Assembly: GCA_039640495.1 (NCBI GenBank)
Contig: CP046864.1
Coordinates: 1,116,001 to 1,180,000, forward strand
Reading direction: 5' to 3'
Length of the DNA: 64,000 nt
Source: Rhodobacteraceae bacterium IMCC1335
GTDB lineage: Bacteria; Pseudomonadota; Alphaproteobacteria; Rhodobacterales; Rhodobacteraceae
Positions 47,381-56,203 of this stretch are shown in pieces; within the stretch, counting starts at the first letter, position 1, and each line of letters starts with the position of its first letter. Position numbers and translations under genes: made by a program. The notes beneath the pieces are model-generated. The model was given only the letters and a program-made list of their open reading frames with translations, did no database searches and had not been told where the DNA came from.

Positions 47381-48019
47381 ATGGCGGTGTCGGGTCATCC
47401 TATTTTGCAAGTCGAAGATGTCAGCGTGGCGCGCGGTGGTCAGGTCTTGTTGAAACACGTAACCTTTGCCCTAGAGCCGGGCGCCGCCTTGATTTTAAAA
47501 GCGCCAAACGGCTTTGGAAAAACAACTTTGCTGCGCACCCTGGCTGGTCTGCAGCCTGTGCTGTCAGGGCGGGTGCATTTGGATCCCGACACGGCTGTTT
47601 ATGCGGGCCATACGGATGGCTTGAAGCCCACATTATCAGTTGTAGAAAACCTGCGCTTTTGGGCGGATATTTTTGGAACAGAGACAATCACAGACAGTTT
47701 GAGGCTTTTCGAATTAGAGGCGCTGCAGACGCGCCTTGCAGGCAGTTTATCCGCGGGTCAGAAACGCCGCCTGGGGCTGTCACGCCTGTGGCTTGCGAAA
47801 AGGCGCGTGTGGTTATTGGACGAGCCCACGGTTTCGTTGGATCAGCAGGCGGTGGGGCAATTTGCAGCTATGGTTGGCGCGCATCTTCAGGCCGGGGGCG
47901 CGGCGGTGATTGCCACGCATATTGACTTAGGCTTGGATGCACGGGCGCAAATCTTGGATTTGGCACAGTTCAAGGCTAAGGGCGCAGCGCTGGAACGCGC
48001 AGATGAGGCTTTTTTATGA
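47381..48019 (+). CDS. ccmA: haem exporter ATP-binding protein CcmA
   Basis: 212-aa ABC ATPase of the CcmABCD haem-handling complex in cytochrome c maturation. Walker A is LKAPNGFGKTTLLRTLAGL (the usual Ser/Cys is Phe), signature SLSAGQKRRLGLSRL, Walker B VWLLDEPTVSLD, and H-loop IATHIDL. It overlaps ccmB by 4 nt and starts 5 nt after the Mth938-like gene. Confidence 0.95.
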   Translation: MAVSGHPILQVEDVSVARGGQVLLKHVTFALEPGAALILKAPNGFGKTTLLRTLAGLQPVLSGRVHLDPDTAVYAGHTDGLKPTLSVVENLRFWADIFGTETITDSLRLFELEALQTRLAGSLSAGQKRRLGLSRLWLAKRRVWLLDEPTVSLDQQAVGQFAAMVGAHLQAGGAAVIATHIDLGLDARAQILDLAQFKAKGAALERADEAFL

Positions 48020-48672
48020 ACGCGCTTTTGCTGCGGGATCTTCGGCTATCAATCCGAGCCGGGGGCGGTTTCGGGCTTGGTTTGGCGTTTTTCTTAATTT
48101 TGACTCTATTGGTTGCCTTTGGGCTTGGGCCAAATCCGGCCTTGCTGTCTCAAGCGGCGGCCGGGTTGCTGTGGATCGGGGCTTTATTGGCCTGTTTGCT
48201 GTCGCTCGATCGCATCTATGCTTTGGATTTTGAAGATGGGTCTTTGGATTTACTGGCAACCGCACCCATTCCCTTAGAGACCGTTGCAGCTGTTAAAGCC
48301 CTGGCGCATTGGCTGACCACTGGCTTGCCATTGGCGTTTATTGCCCCCCTGCTTGGTTTGATGTTGGATCTGCCGGTTGCAGGATTTCCCTGGCTGGTGG
48401 GCTCTTTGCTGCTGGGCACGCCCGCGCTTAGTATGATTGGCACTTTTGGCGCAGCATTGACCGTAGGGTTGAAACGCGGGGGGCTGCTCTTGTCCCTTTT
48501 GGTTTTACCGCTTTACGTCCCGACGTTGATTTTTGGCGCAGAGGTGGCGCGGCGCGGGGTAGAGGGTCTTCCGCTTGCCACGCCCGCGCTGCTGCTCGCG
48601 GCAATATCTTTGGCCTCGGTGGCATTATTACCGATCGCTGCGGCAGCGTGTTTGCGTATCAATCTGCGCTAA
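48016..48672 (+). CDS. ccmB: haem exporter permease CcmB
   Basis: 218-aa membrane protein with six predicted helices, partner of CcmA. RDLRLSIRAGGG at the N-terminus and DRIYALDFEDGSLDLLATAPIP in the loop after the second helix are typical. It ends the first part of the ccm cluster; the next ccm gene, ccmC, lies beyond the reversed cysK. Confidence 0.95.
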   Translation: MNALLLRDLRLSIRAGGGFGLGLAFFLILTLLVAFGLGPNPALLSQAAAGLLWIGALLACLLSLDRIYALDFEDGSLDLLATAPIPLETVAAVKALAHWLTTGLPLAFIAPLLGLMLDLPVAGFPWLVGSLLLGTPALSMIGTFGAALTVGLKRGGLLLSLLVLPLYVPTLIFGAEVARRGVEGLPLATPALLLAAISLASVALLPIAAAACLRINLR

Positions 48673-48693
48673 TGATCAGCTGTTTATCGGTTG

Positions 48694-48715
48694 GCGGCCA
48701 CGTTTACGTGGCCGC
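48694..48715. terminator. GC-rich hairpin between ccmB and cysK
   Basis: A perfect 9-bp stem (GCGGCCACG with CGTGGCCGC) and a TTTA loop, 21 nt after the ccmB stop and 60 nt before the end of convergent cysK. It lacks a T-run on either side, so if it ends or protects transcripts it is not a standard intrinsic terminator. Confidence 0.45.
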
Positions 48716-48775
48716 TGCGGGCAGGCTTAGAAGCGCTGGCAGGCTTTGCAAGCGCGTTAGGCCTGTTTGGCTTAG

Positions 48776-49846
48776 CTACTCCATTTGCGCTGTTGGGGTA
48801 GAGCGGGAAATTGCTTCTTCTTCTGCGTTCATTTCTGCTTCAATCGACTCAAAAAGAGGCGTGCTCATATAGCGCTCGCCGGTATCTGGGAGCATGCATA
48901 AAATCACCGATCCCGCTTTGGCGCTTTGGGCAATCTGCATCGTGATGGCAAAGGTCGAGCCGCCAGAAATGCCCGTAAGGATGCCTTCCTCTTTGGCAAG
49001 TTTTTGTGCCCAGCCAATCCCGTCAGCGCCATTCACCGGCAACAATTGATCATATGATTTTTTATCAATGGTTTCTTGCAGAACCAGTGGAATGAAATCG
49101 GGGGTCCAGCCTTGAATAGGATGGGGTTCCCAAGCGGGATGGCCGCTTTGTGGCGCGCCATTTGCCTGCCGCTCTTGCGCGATATCGCTGGCCAGCAAGG
49201 CGGCATTTGCCGGTTCGGTTAAAATGATTTTGGTTTCGGGGCGGGCGGTGCGCAAGCCACGCGCCACGCCCGAAACTGTGCCGCCCGTGCCATAGCCCGT
49301 TACGAAATAATCCAGCCGCTCATTTTCAAAATCAGCGATGATTTCGCGGGCTGTAGTGTGCTCGTGAATATCGGCGTTGGCCTTGGTCTCAAATTGCTGC
49401 GCTAGGAACCAGCCATTGGTTTCAGCGAGTTCTGCAGCTTTGTTATACATGCCCATGGCTTTTTGTGCCCGCGGGGTCAGCACCACTTTTGCACCCAGCA
49501 TGCGCATCAGTTTGCGCCGCTCAATTGAAAAGCTATCGGCCATTATCACCACCAAAGGATATCCTTTTTGGGCGCAGGCCATCGCCAGGCCGATGCCCGT
49601 ATTGCCGCTGCTGGCCTCTACCACTGTTTGCCCGGGTTGCAACCGGCCTTCGCGCTCTGCAGCTTCTAATATATTCACCGCCAAGCGGTCTTTTACCGAT
49701 CCTGCTGGATTGAAAAATTCGGCTTTTACGTAAATTGTAACGCCCTCGGGCGCCAAATTATTGATGCGAATGCAAGGTGTGTTGCCGATCGTGTCCAGAA
49801 CCGAACCATATAGTTGGCCGCGGCCATTTGTACTACGGATTGTCAT
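48776..49846 (-). CDS. cysK: cysteine synthase A (O-acetylserine sulfhydrylase)
   Basis: PLP enzyme, 356 aa, that makes cysteine from O-acetylserine and sulfide. The Schiff-base Lys is in NPAGSVKDRLA, EASSGNTGIGLA binds the substrate carboxylate, and GTGGTVSG holds the PLP phosphate. A roughly 25-residue insertion around GHPAWEPHPIQGW and a Ser/Thr/Glu-rich tail make it longer than E. coli CysK (323 aa). AAGGGG lies 8 nt before ATG. It is inserted in reverse orientation between ccmB and ccmC. Cystathionine beta-synthase-like variants share this fold, so substrate is very likely but not proven. Confidence 0.92.
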   Translation of the reverse strand: MTIRSTNGRGQLYGSVLDTIGNTPCIRINNLAPEGVTIYVKAEFFNPAGSVKDRLAVNILEAAEREGRLQPGQTVVEASSGNTGIGLAMACAQKGYPLVVIMADSFSIERRKLMRMLGAKVVLTPRAQKAMGMYNKAAELAETNGWFLAQQFETKANADIHEHTTAREIIADFENERLDYFVTGYGTGGTVSGVARGLRTARPETKIILTEPANAALLASDIAQERQANGAPQSGHPAWEPHPIQGWTPDFIPLVLQETIDKKSYDQLLPVNGADGIGWAQKLAKEEGILTGISGGSTFAITMQIAQSAKAGSVILCMLPDTGERYMSTPLFESIEAEMNAEEEAISRSTPTAQME

Positions 49847-50098
49847 GTTATTTCCCCTTTTGCCCCACGCTATTCTGCGCCGCCGAGGTTGACAACATGA
49901 ATAGTTTCGCGGACTTGCAAAAGAAACAGCGCTGCTGAAATAATCCGCTTTGATGCGCCATTAGATATTCATATTGGGGTCTGGCAGTAGGTTTGAAATT
50001 ATCTTAAGGTTCACGGGCGGCAAACGCCATGAAACAGAAACCGTCGGCTGATGCAGACGTCACAGGGATTAAGCCCGCCGTGATGGGATGGAAATAAA
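49847..50098. other. 252-nt divergent region between cysK and ccmC
   Basis: Must contain the cysK promoter (minus) and, because ccmC is cut off from ccmAB, probably a separate ccmC promoter (plus). I see no convincing -35/-10 pair or long dyad. Short frames here do not look coding. Confidence 0.45.
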
Positions 50099-50827
50099 AT
50101 GTCACTTTGGGAATATGCGAATCCCGTAAAATTTTTGGGTGTCTCAACGCGAATATTGCCATTTATTGCGATTGGGGCCGCGGCCTGTTTGGGCGTTGGG
50201 CTGGTATGGGGGTTTTTCTTCACGCCGGATGATTATCGCCAAGGCTCGACGGTTAAGATAATTTATTTGCACGTGCCCTCTGCATTGATGGCGATTAACG
50301 CGTGGTTCATGATGCTTGTCGCCTCGTTGATTTGGTTGATCCGGCGCCATCATGTCAGCGCTTTGGCCGCCAAAGCCGCAGCCCCGGTGGGCGTGGCGAT
50401 GACGTTGATTGCCTTATTCACGGGGGCGATCTGGGGCCAGCCTATGTGGGGCACCTATTGGGCTTGGGATCCGCGGCTCACCTCGTTTTTAACTTTATTC
50501 CTGTTTTATCTTGGTTATATGGCGCTGTGGCGGGCGATTGAACGCCCGGATACCGCGGCTGATCTGACCTCTGTCTTATGTATTGTGGGATCCGTTTTTG
50601 CGGTTTTAAGCCGCTATGCGGTTAATTTTTGGAGCCAAGGATTGCACCAAGGGGCCTCTTTGTCATTGGATAAAGAAGAGCATGTCGCGGATGTATTTTA
50701 CCAACCTTTGCTGTTTTCAATCGCCGGGTTTGTTCTGCTGTTTTTGGCATTGGTGTTGGTGGGCACGCGCACGGAAATTAGATTGCGTCGCGCGCATGCC
50801 CTGCGCGCGCGACGGGAGGCAGCATGA
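50099..50827 (+). CDS. ccmC: haem exporter protein CcmC
   Basis: 242-aa membrane protein with six helices that loads haem onto CcmE. The tryptophan-rich WGQPMWGTYWAWDPRLTS motif is the periplasmic haem-binding loop; the two axial His candidates are in IYLHVPSALMA and SQGLHQGASL. First gene of the second ccm block. It overlaps ccmD by 4 nt. Confidence 0.96.
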   Translation: MSLWEYANPVKFLGVSTRILPFIAIGAAACLGVGLVWGFFFTPDDYRQGSTVKIIYLHVPSALMAINAWFMMLVASLIWLIRRHHVSALAAKAAAPVGVAMTLIALFTGAIWGQPMWGTYWAWDPRLTSFLTLFLFYLGYMALWRAIERPDTAADLTSVLCIVGSVFAVLSRYAVNFWSQGLHQGASLSLDKEEHVADVFYQPLLFSIAGFVLLFLALVLVGTRTEIRLRRAHALRARREAA

Positions 50828-50976
50828 TGCCAGAGCTTGGAAAATATGCAGCGGCAGTGTTATCTGCCTATGGGGTGTCTTTGGGCATATTGGCGCTTTT
50901 GATCTTTGGAATATTGCGCAGAAATACGCGCGCTTTGGACGAGTTAGAGGCCGCTGAAAGTCAGCGCGATGGGTAA
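50824..50976 (+). CDS. ccmD: haem exporter protein CcmD (50 aa)
   Basis: 50-aa single-helix membrane peptide. MMPELGKYAAAVLSAYG leads into a hydrophobic helix (about residues 10-31), then a basic-acidic cytoplasmic tail. Size, topology and position between ccmC and ccmG define it as CcmD, which helps release haem-loaded CcmE from CcmABC. Its start overlaps the ccmC stop (ATGA) and its end overlaps the ccmG start by 8 nt. Confidence 0.92.
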   Translation: MMPELGKYAAAVLSAYGVSLGILALLIFGILRRNTRALDELEAAESQRDG

Positions 50977-51508
50977 AATCCCTTGGTTGCTGTTTCTGCC
51001 GCCGCTGATTTTCTTAGGGTTGGCGCTGCTGTTTTACACCGGAATGCAGCGAGAAGACCCGAACCGCTTGCTTTCGACTTTGATTGGCCAAGCTGCGCCG
51101 CCAATCACGACCGCGCGATTATCGAATTTTCCAGAATTTGAACAAAGCCAGCTGGTTTCAGGCGGCGTAACCTTGGTGAATTTTTGGGCCAGTTGGTGCC
51201 CGCCTTGCCGCGCTGAACACCCCAAACTGCTGGAAATGGCGGAAGCTGGTATGCCGATTATAGGAGTGAATTTCAAGGATGACGCCGAAAATGCAGCCGC
51301 GTATCTGGCCAAAGATGGCAATCCGTTCCGCGCGGTTGCCTATGATCCGGCGGGGCGCACTGCGATAGATTGGGGGGTCACCGCGCCCCCAGAAACCTTT
51401 ATTTTGGATGCAAAAGGCACCGTGCTGTTCCGCTTTGCAGGGCCTTTGGTCGGTAGCGATTATGCGCAGCGGTTTGTGCCCGCCTTGCAGCAGGCGCAGG
51501 GCCAATAA
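50969..51508 (+). CDS. ccmG: thiol:disulfide interchange protein CcmG/DsbE
   Basis: 179-aa membrane-anchored periplasmic thioredoxin-like protein that reduces apocytochrome c haem-binding cysteines. The N-terminal anchor is at residues 6-24; active-site WCPPC lies in NFWASWCPPCRAEHP. DWGVTAPPETFILDAKG carries the cis-Pro of the fold, typical of the CcmG group. ATG 50969 overlaps the ccmD end. Last gene of the ccm block, convergent with acnA. Confidence 0.95.
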   Translation: MGKIPWLLFLPPLIFLGLALLFYTGMQREDPNRLLSTLIGQAAPPITTARLSNFPEFEQSQLVSGGVTLVNFWASWCPPCRAEHPKLLEMAEAGMPIIGVNFKDDAENAAAYLAKDGNPFRAVAYDPAGRTAIDWGVTAPPETFILDAKGTVLFRFAGPLVGSDYAQRFVPALQQAQGQ

Positions 51509-51635
51509 GCCAGTTCGCGCCAAAGCGGCCGATCTTCATAGGCGGAATAAGAGAGGCTGGATTTGCGCGCTCTCATCCGCGATTTTTTGCAAGGGAAGCT
51601 CGCGGCGGCGCCAAAGGCTCTGCCACGGACAAAAT

Positions 51636-54322
51636 TCAAGCGGCTTTGGCCAAGTTTCTCAGAACGTAATGCAGCACGCCGCCATGCTCGATATATTCCA
51701 CTTCAATCGCGGTATCGATCCGGCATTTCAGAGAAATTTCTTTCACGCTGCCATCCGCGAAAGTGATATGGCAGGGTAAAGCCTGCAAAGGTTCAACGCT
51801 GTCCAATCCTGTGATTGTAACGGTTTCTTCGCCGGTTAAGCCCAACGATTTGCGGGTGTCTCCATTGGTGAATTCTAAGGGAATAACCCCCATACCAACC
51901 AGGTTTGAACGGTGGATACGCTCAAAGCTTTTCGCAATCACGGCTTTAACGCCGAGCAGGGCGGTGCCTTTTGCCGCCCAGTCGCGGCTTGACCCTGCGC
52001 CATATTGCTCACCGCCAAATACCACCAGCGGGGTGCCGTTATTTTGGTATTCCATTGCAGCATCAAAAATAGCGCTTTGCTTACCATCGGGGCCTTTGGT
52101 ATATCCGCCCTCAACCCCATCAAGCATTTCATTCTTGATCCGGATATTGGCAAATGTGCCGCGCATCATGATTTCATGATTGCCCCGGCGCGAACCATAG
52201 CTGTTGAATTCGCGCATGGGCACCTGTCGTTCGATCAGGTATTGACCGGCGGGGGTGGTGTCTTTGAACGAGCCTGCCGGACTGATGTGATCTGTGGTGA
52301 TCATATCGCCCAAAATTGCAAGTACTTTGGCGTTTTCAATATTCGTAATAACGCCTGGTTCCGGGCTCATGCCCTGAAAATAAGGCGGGTTCTGAACATA
52401 GGTTGAACTGGTGGGCCAATCATAGGTTTGGCTTTGCGTCGTCTTTACGCCCTGCCATTTTTCATCGCCCTTGAACACATTTGCATATTTGGATTGGAAG
52501 GCCTCGCGCGTGACCGTGCGCTCGACCAGCTCTGCAACCTCTTGCGAGCTTGGCCAGATATCTTTCAAAAAGACGTCTTGGCCATTTTTATCTTGCCCCA
52601 AAGGTTGGCTTGTTAGATCGATATCCATAGTGCCGGCCAGCGCATAGGCGACCACAAGCGGCGGTGAGGCCAAGTAATTGGCGCGCACATCTGGCGAAAT
52701 ACGCCCCTCAAAATTGCGGTTGCCTGAGAGAACTGCGGTTGCAACCAGATCCCCTTCGGATATGGCGCGGCTGATTTCAGGCTGCAAGGGGCCAGAATTG
52801 CCGATGCAGGTGGCGCAGCCATAGCCCACCAAGTTGAACCCAACAGCATCAAGATCTTTTTGCAGATCTGCCGCTTCCAAATAGGCGCTCACGACTTGCG
52901 AGCCAGGCGCGAGCGATGTTTTCACCCAGGGCTTGCGGTTCAGCCCCAAAGCTGCCGCTTTGCGGGCCACCAATCCGGCTCCGATCATCACATAAGGGTT
53001 GGAGGTATTGGTGCAGGAGGTGATTGAAGCTATAACCACTTTGCCAGAGCGCATGGTATAATCTTCGCCCTCAACGGCAACCTCTTTATCCATCGGGCGC
53101 TGGAACGTGTCTTTCATTTCAGAGCTGAAAGCGGCTTTTGCCGCGCTCAGCGCTACAAAATCTTGCGGGCGTTTGGGTCCTGAAATGGCGGGCACAATCG
53201 TGCCCATATCCAAATGCAACGTATCGGTATAAATCGGGGCATATTCCGCATCGCGCCAAAACCCGTTTTCCTTTGCATAGGCTTCAACCAAAGCAATGCG
53301 ATCTTCATCGCGCCCGGTATTGCGTAGGTAGCGCAAAGTTTCGTCATCGATGGGGAAGAAGCCGCAGGTGGCGCCATATTCTGGCGCCATATTTGCGATC
53401 GTTGCACGATCGGCCAACGGCAGGCGATCTAGGCCCTCGCCGTAAAACTCAACAAATTTGCCAACCACGCCTTTCGCACGCAGCAATTCCACCACTTTCA
53501 GAACCAAATCAGTGCCTGTTGTGCCTTCCATCATGGCCCCGGTTAATTCAAACCCAACCACTTCGGGGATCAGCATCGAGACGGGCTGTCCCAGCATCGC
53601 CGCTTCGGCTTCGATACCACCAACACCCCAGCCCAACACGGCCATGCCATTGACCATCGTGGTATGGCTATCCGTGCCCACCAATGTATCAGGATAGGCG
53701 ACTTCATCGCCGTTTTGATCCGTATCACTCCAAACGGTTTGGGCCAGATATTCAAGGTTTACCTGATGACAAATCCCTGTTCCGGGGGAACGACGCGGAA
53801 ATTGTTAAACGCATTTTGACCCCATTTCAAAAAGGTATAACGTTCCATATTGCGTTCATATTCGCGATCTACGTTCATTTGGAAGGCGCGGGGATTGCCA
53901 AATTCGTCAATCATCACCGAATGGTCGATGACCAGATCAACTGGGTTCAGCGGGTTAATTTTTTCTGCATCGCCGCCCAAAGCTACCAATCCATCGCGCA
54001 TCGCAGCCAAATCTACAACGGCCGGAACGCCGGTGAAATCCTGCATCAGAACGCGGGCCGGACGATAGGCGATTTCGCGCGGGTTCTTGCCACCATTCGC
54101 GCCCCATATCGAAAAGGCTTTGATATCCTCGAGCGATACGGTTTTGCCATCCTCGAAGCGCAGCATGTTTTCCAACACAACTTTTAAAGCTACGGGCAGT
54201 TTGGAAAATTCACCCAAACCGGCATTTTCGGCTGCCGGGATTGAATAAAAGGAGATTGATTTCCCATTGATACTGAGCGTTTTGCGCGTTTTTGCGGTGT
54301 CATGTCCTACGATGATGGTCAT
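51636..54322 (-). pseudogene. acnA: aconitate hydratase AcnA, interrupted by a 1-nt deletion
   Basis: TCA-cycle 4Fe-4S enzyme converting citrate to isocitrate. As read, the first part (from ATG 54322, GAAGGG 7 nt upstream) runs into a stop at about 53759, and the remaining 3' part is in another frame. Restoring one C to the plus strand near 53783 (reading CCCGGGGG instead of CCGGGGG) recovers the continuous sequence PGTGICHQVNLEYL and a full 895-aa protein, the normal AcnA length. Cluster-ligand Cys motifs TSCTNTSNP and CATCIGNSGP are intact downstream. Everything else looks functional, so a sequencing or assembly error in the C/G run is as likely as a real lesion. Confidence 0.9.
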
Positions 54323-54529
54323 TTTTTTACCCTTCTGCGACGGTATGGTCACTTTGCTGCCGTGCTTTTGACCCAAGTTTTACTTCTGTTCAAGGGGGTA
54401 AAAGGTGCTTTGTATGCAATTGTGTACAAAATTAAACGGAAAGGTGATCCACCGTTACCAAGTTTCAATGGTCAATTGATTTTATCTGCCGTATTTTGAT
54501 TAGGTGGATTTGAAAAAGAGGGTCCTGCT

Positions 54530-55240
54530 TTGCGCGCAAACTTGTTGAAATTCTGGATTGGGATATGGATGACCTGTGCAGGTTTTGCGGTTGCACAGGA
54601 TCGGCCAGCGGTTTTACTCGAGTTGTTTACCTCGCAGGGATGTTCCTCTTGTCCTGCCGCGGATGCTTTGTTTCGCGAAGTTCTGAGCAAACGTTCAGAT
54701 CTATTAACGCTTTCTTTACATGTCGATTATTGGGATTATATCGGCTGGAAAGACAGTTTTGCCAAACGTCAATTCACCACCAGACAAAAAACCTACGCGC
54801 AGCGCGCTGGGCGTAAATCGGTTTACACACCGCAGGTGATCGTGAATGGTCAAGAGCATGTTGTGGGCTCAAACGCAAAGGCGATCAATGATGCGGTCGC
54901 GCGGGCGGCGCAAAACCCCCGCCGCGCGGTGCTTACATTGCTTAAAGCATCGCACTTAATCACAGCCACGCTTAAAGGCAATGCGGTTGGAACTGGAGCT
55001 GCGGTAGATGTGTTTGCATTTTATTATAAGCCACAGGGAAAAGTTGCGATCCAAGCGGGCGAGAATGCTGGGCAGACATTGACCTATTCAAATGTGGTGG
55101 TTGAGATCGCACCATTGGGGGTTTGGAACGGCAAAGGGGTATGGTCAAAAACCTTTCAACCGCGCTCAGATATGCAGCTTGTCGTGGTGGCGCAGCAGGC
55201 AAATCACGGCGCTGTCTTAGCCGCGGCGCGGGCGCGCTGA
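54530..55240 (+). CDS. DUF1223 family secreted thioredoxin-like protein
   Basis: 236 aa. The signal peptide spans residues 1-22 with cleavage after Val-Ala. The mature start is VLLELFTSQGCSSCPAAD, a thioredoxin-like Cys-x2-Cys motif characteristic of DUF1223. VDYWDYIGWKDSFA and YTPQVIVNGQEHVVGS follow, also family motifs. Probably a periplasmic redox protein; partner unknown. The start is TTG 54530 with GAGGG 6 nt upstream. Its last 37 nt overlap the 3' end of the convergent acyltransferase gene. Confidence 0.9.
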   Translation: MRANLLKFWIGIWMTCAGFAVAQDRPAVLLELFTSQGCSSCPAADALFREVLSKRSDLLTLSLHVDYWDYIGWKDSFAKRQFTTRQKTYAQRAGRKSVYTPQVIVNGQEHVVGSNAKAINDAVARAAQNPRRAVLTLLKASHLITATLKGNAVGTGAAVDVFAFYYKPQGKVAIQAGENAGQTLTYSNVVVEIAPLGVWNGKGVWSKTFQPRSDMQLVVVAQQANHGAVLAAARAR

Positions 55241-56121
55241 CGGTCTGGTTTCCAGCGCCTATGGATCCAAAACCATTGCTTGGGATCTTCTTCAATGCGC
55301 TTTTCCAAACGCTGCGTAATCTGTTGCATCATTTGCATGGGCGCATCGGGCGCGATGGGCTCTTCAAACACGATATCAAAATCAACGCCATTGGCGCGCC
55401 GTATGCCAAAAAATGGGATCACCACCGCTTGGGTTTTTAACGCGATATCTGCCACGGACGTAACGGTTGGCGCGGGCTTTCCCAAGAACGGCAGGGGCGC
55501 ACCGGCGCCGTCGTAAATATCAAATAATAACACCGCCATGCCGCCTTGGCGGATGTGGCGCAGCAAGCCCAATGTGCCTTTGCGGCCTTGCTCGAATACC
55601 GGCCCTGATAATTCATGCATATTTTGGGCATAATGCTGGTTGAAATAAGGGTTGGCCATCGGTCGGTATAAGCCCCCAATTTGAAACCCTTGGGCGACCA
55701 AAGCGGCCCGTGGCGCTTCAAAATTTCCGTAATGGCCTGTGACAAAAACAACCGGCGTGCCGCTGTCTTTTGCCTCAAGAGCCGCGGCAAATCCTGGACC
55801 GGTGATCTTGGCCTTTTCCAAGCGCTTGCGAAGCGCAAGAATATCATAATTTTCGATAAATGTTCGCCCTGCATTATCGGCAGCGCCCCGTGCAATCTTC
55901 AGTTTTTCATTCGAAGGCTTTTCCGGATATATGTAGTCCAAATTGGCCAAAGCCCGTTTTTGATAGCCCGTGAGGGGGGCCAGAACGCGGCGCATAAACC
56001 ACCCCATAAACTGCAATCGCATTGCAAGAGGCAGAGTGCGTGCGCTGCGGATCAAGACCCGAATAGCCCAATCTGTCAGCCACTCGGCCAAGCTGCCCGT
56101 CTGCTTTGGGTTTTTTGGCAT
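55204..56121 (-). CDS. lysophospholipid / lipid A-type acyltransferase (LPLAT family)
   Basis: 305-aa membrane-associated acyltransferase of the LpxL/HtrB-like group. The catalytic His-x4-Glu is in VTGHYGNFEAPR; YRPMANPYFNQ and a Gly-Arg-Lys-Gly segment correspond to the substrate-binding blocks. The N-terminal region contains a hydrophobic helix. It may add a secondary acyl chain to lipid A or act on another lipid; the exact acceptor is not evident. AGGGA precedes ATG 56121. Eighty-two nt downstream of fliG on the same strand. Confidence 0.88.
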   Translation of the reverse strand: MPKNPKQTGSLAEWLTDWAIRVLIRSARTLPLAMRLQFMGWFMRRVLAPLTGYQKRALANLDYIYPEKPSNEKLKIARGAADNAGRTFIENYDILALRKRLEKAKITGPGFAAALEAKDSGTPVVFVTGHYGNFEAPRAALVAQGFQIGGLYRPMANPYFNQHYAQNMHELSGPVFEQGRKGTLGLLRHIRQGGMAVLLFDIYDGAGAPLPFLGKPAPTVTSVADIALKTQAVVIPFFGIRRANGVDFDIVFEEPIAPDAPMQMMQQITQRLEKRIEEDPKQWFWIHRRWKPDRQRARAAAKTAP

Positions 56122-56203
56122 GCGATCCCTATTATCTGTGCATGTGAGGGGTAAATCATAAAGCGCTCGGCAGGGGCAAGCTTAACTTGCGCGATTATCG
56201 CGT

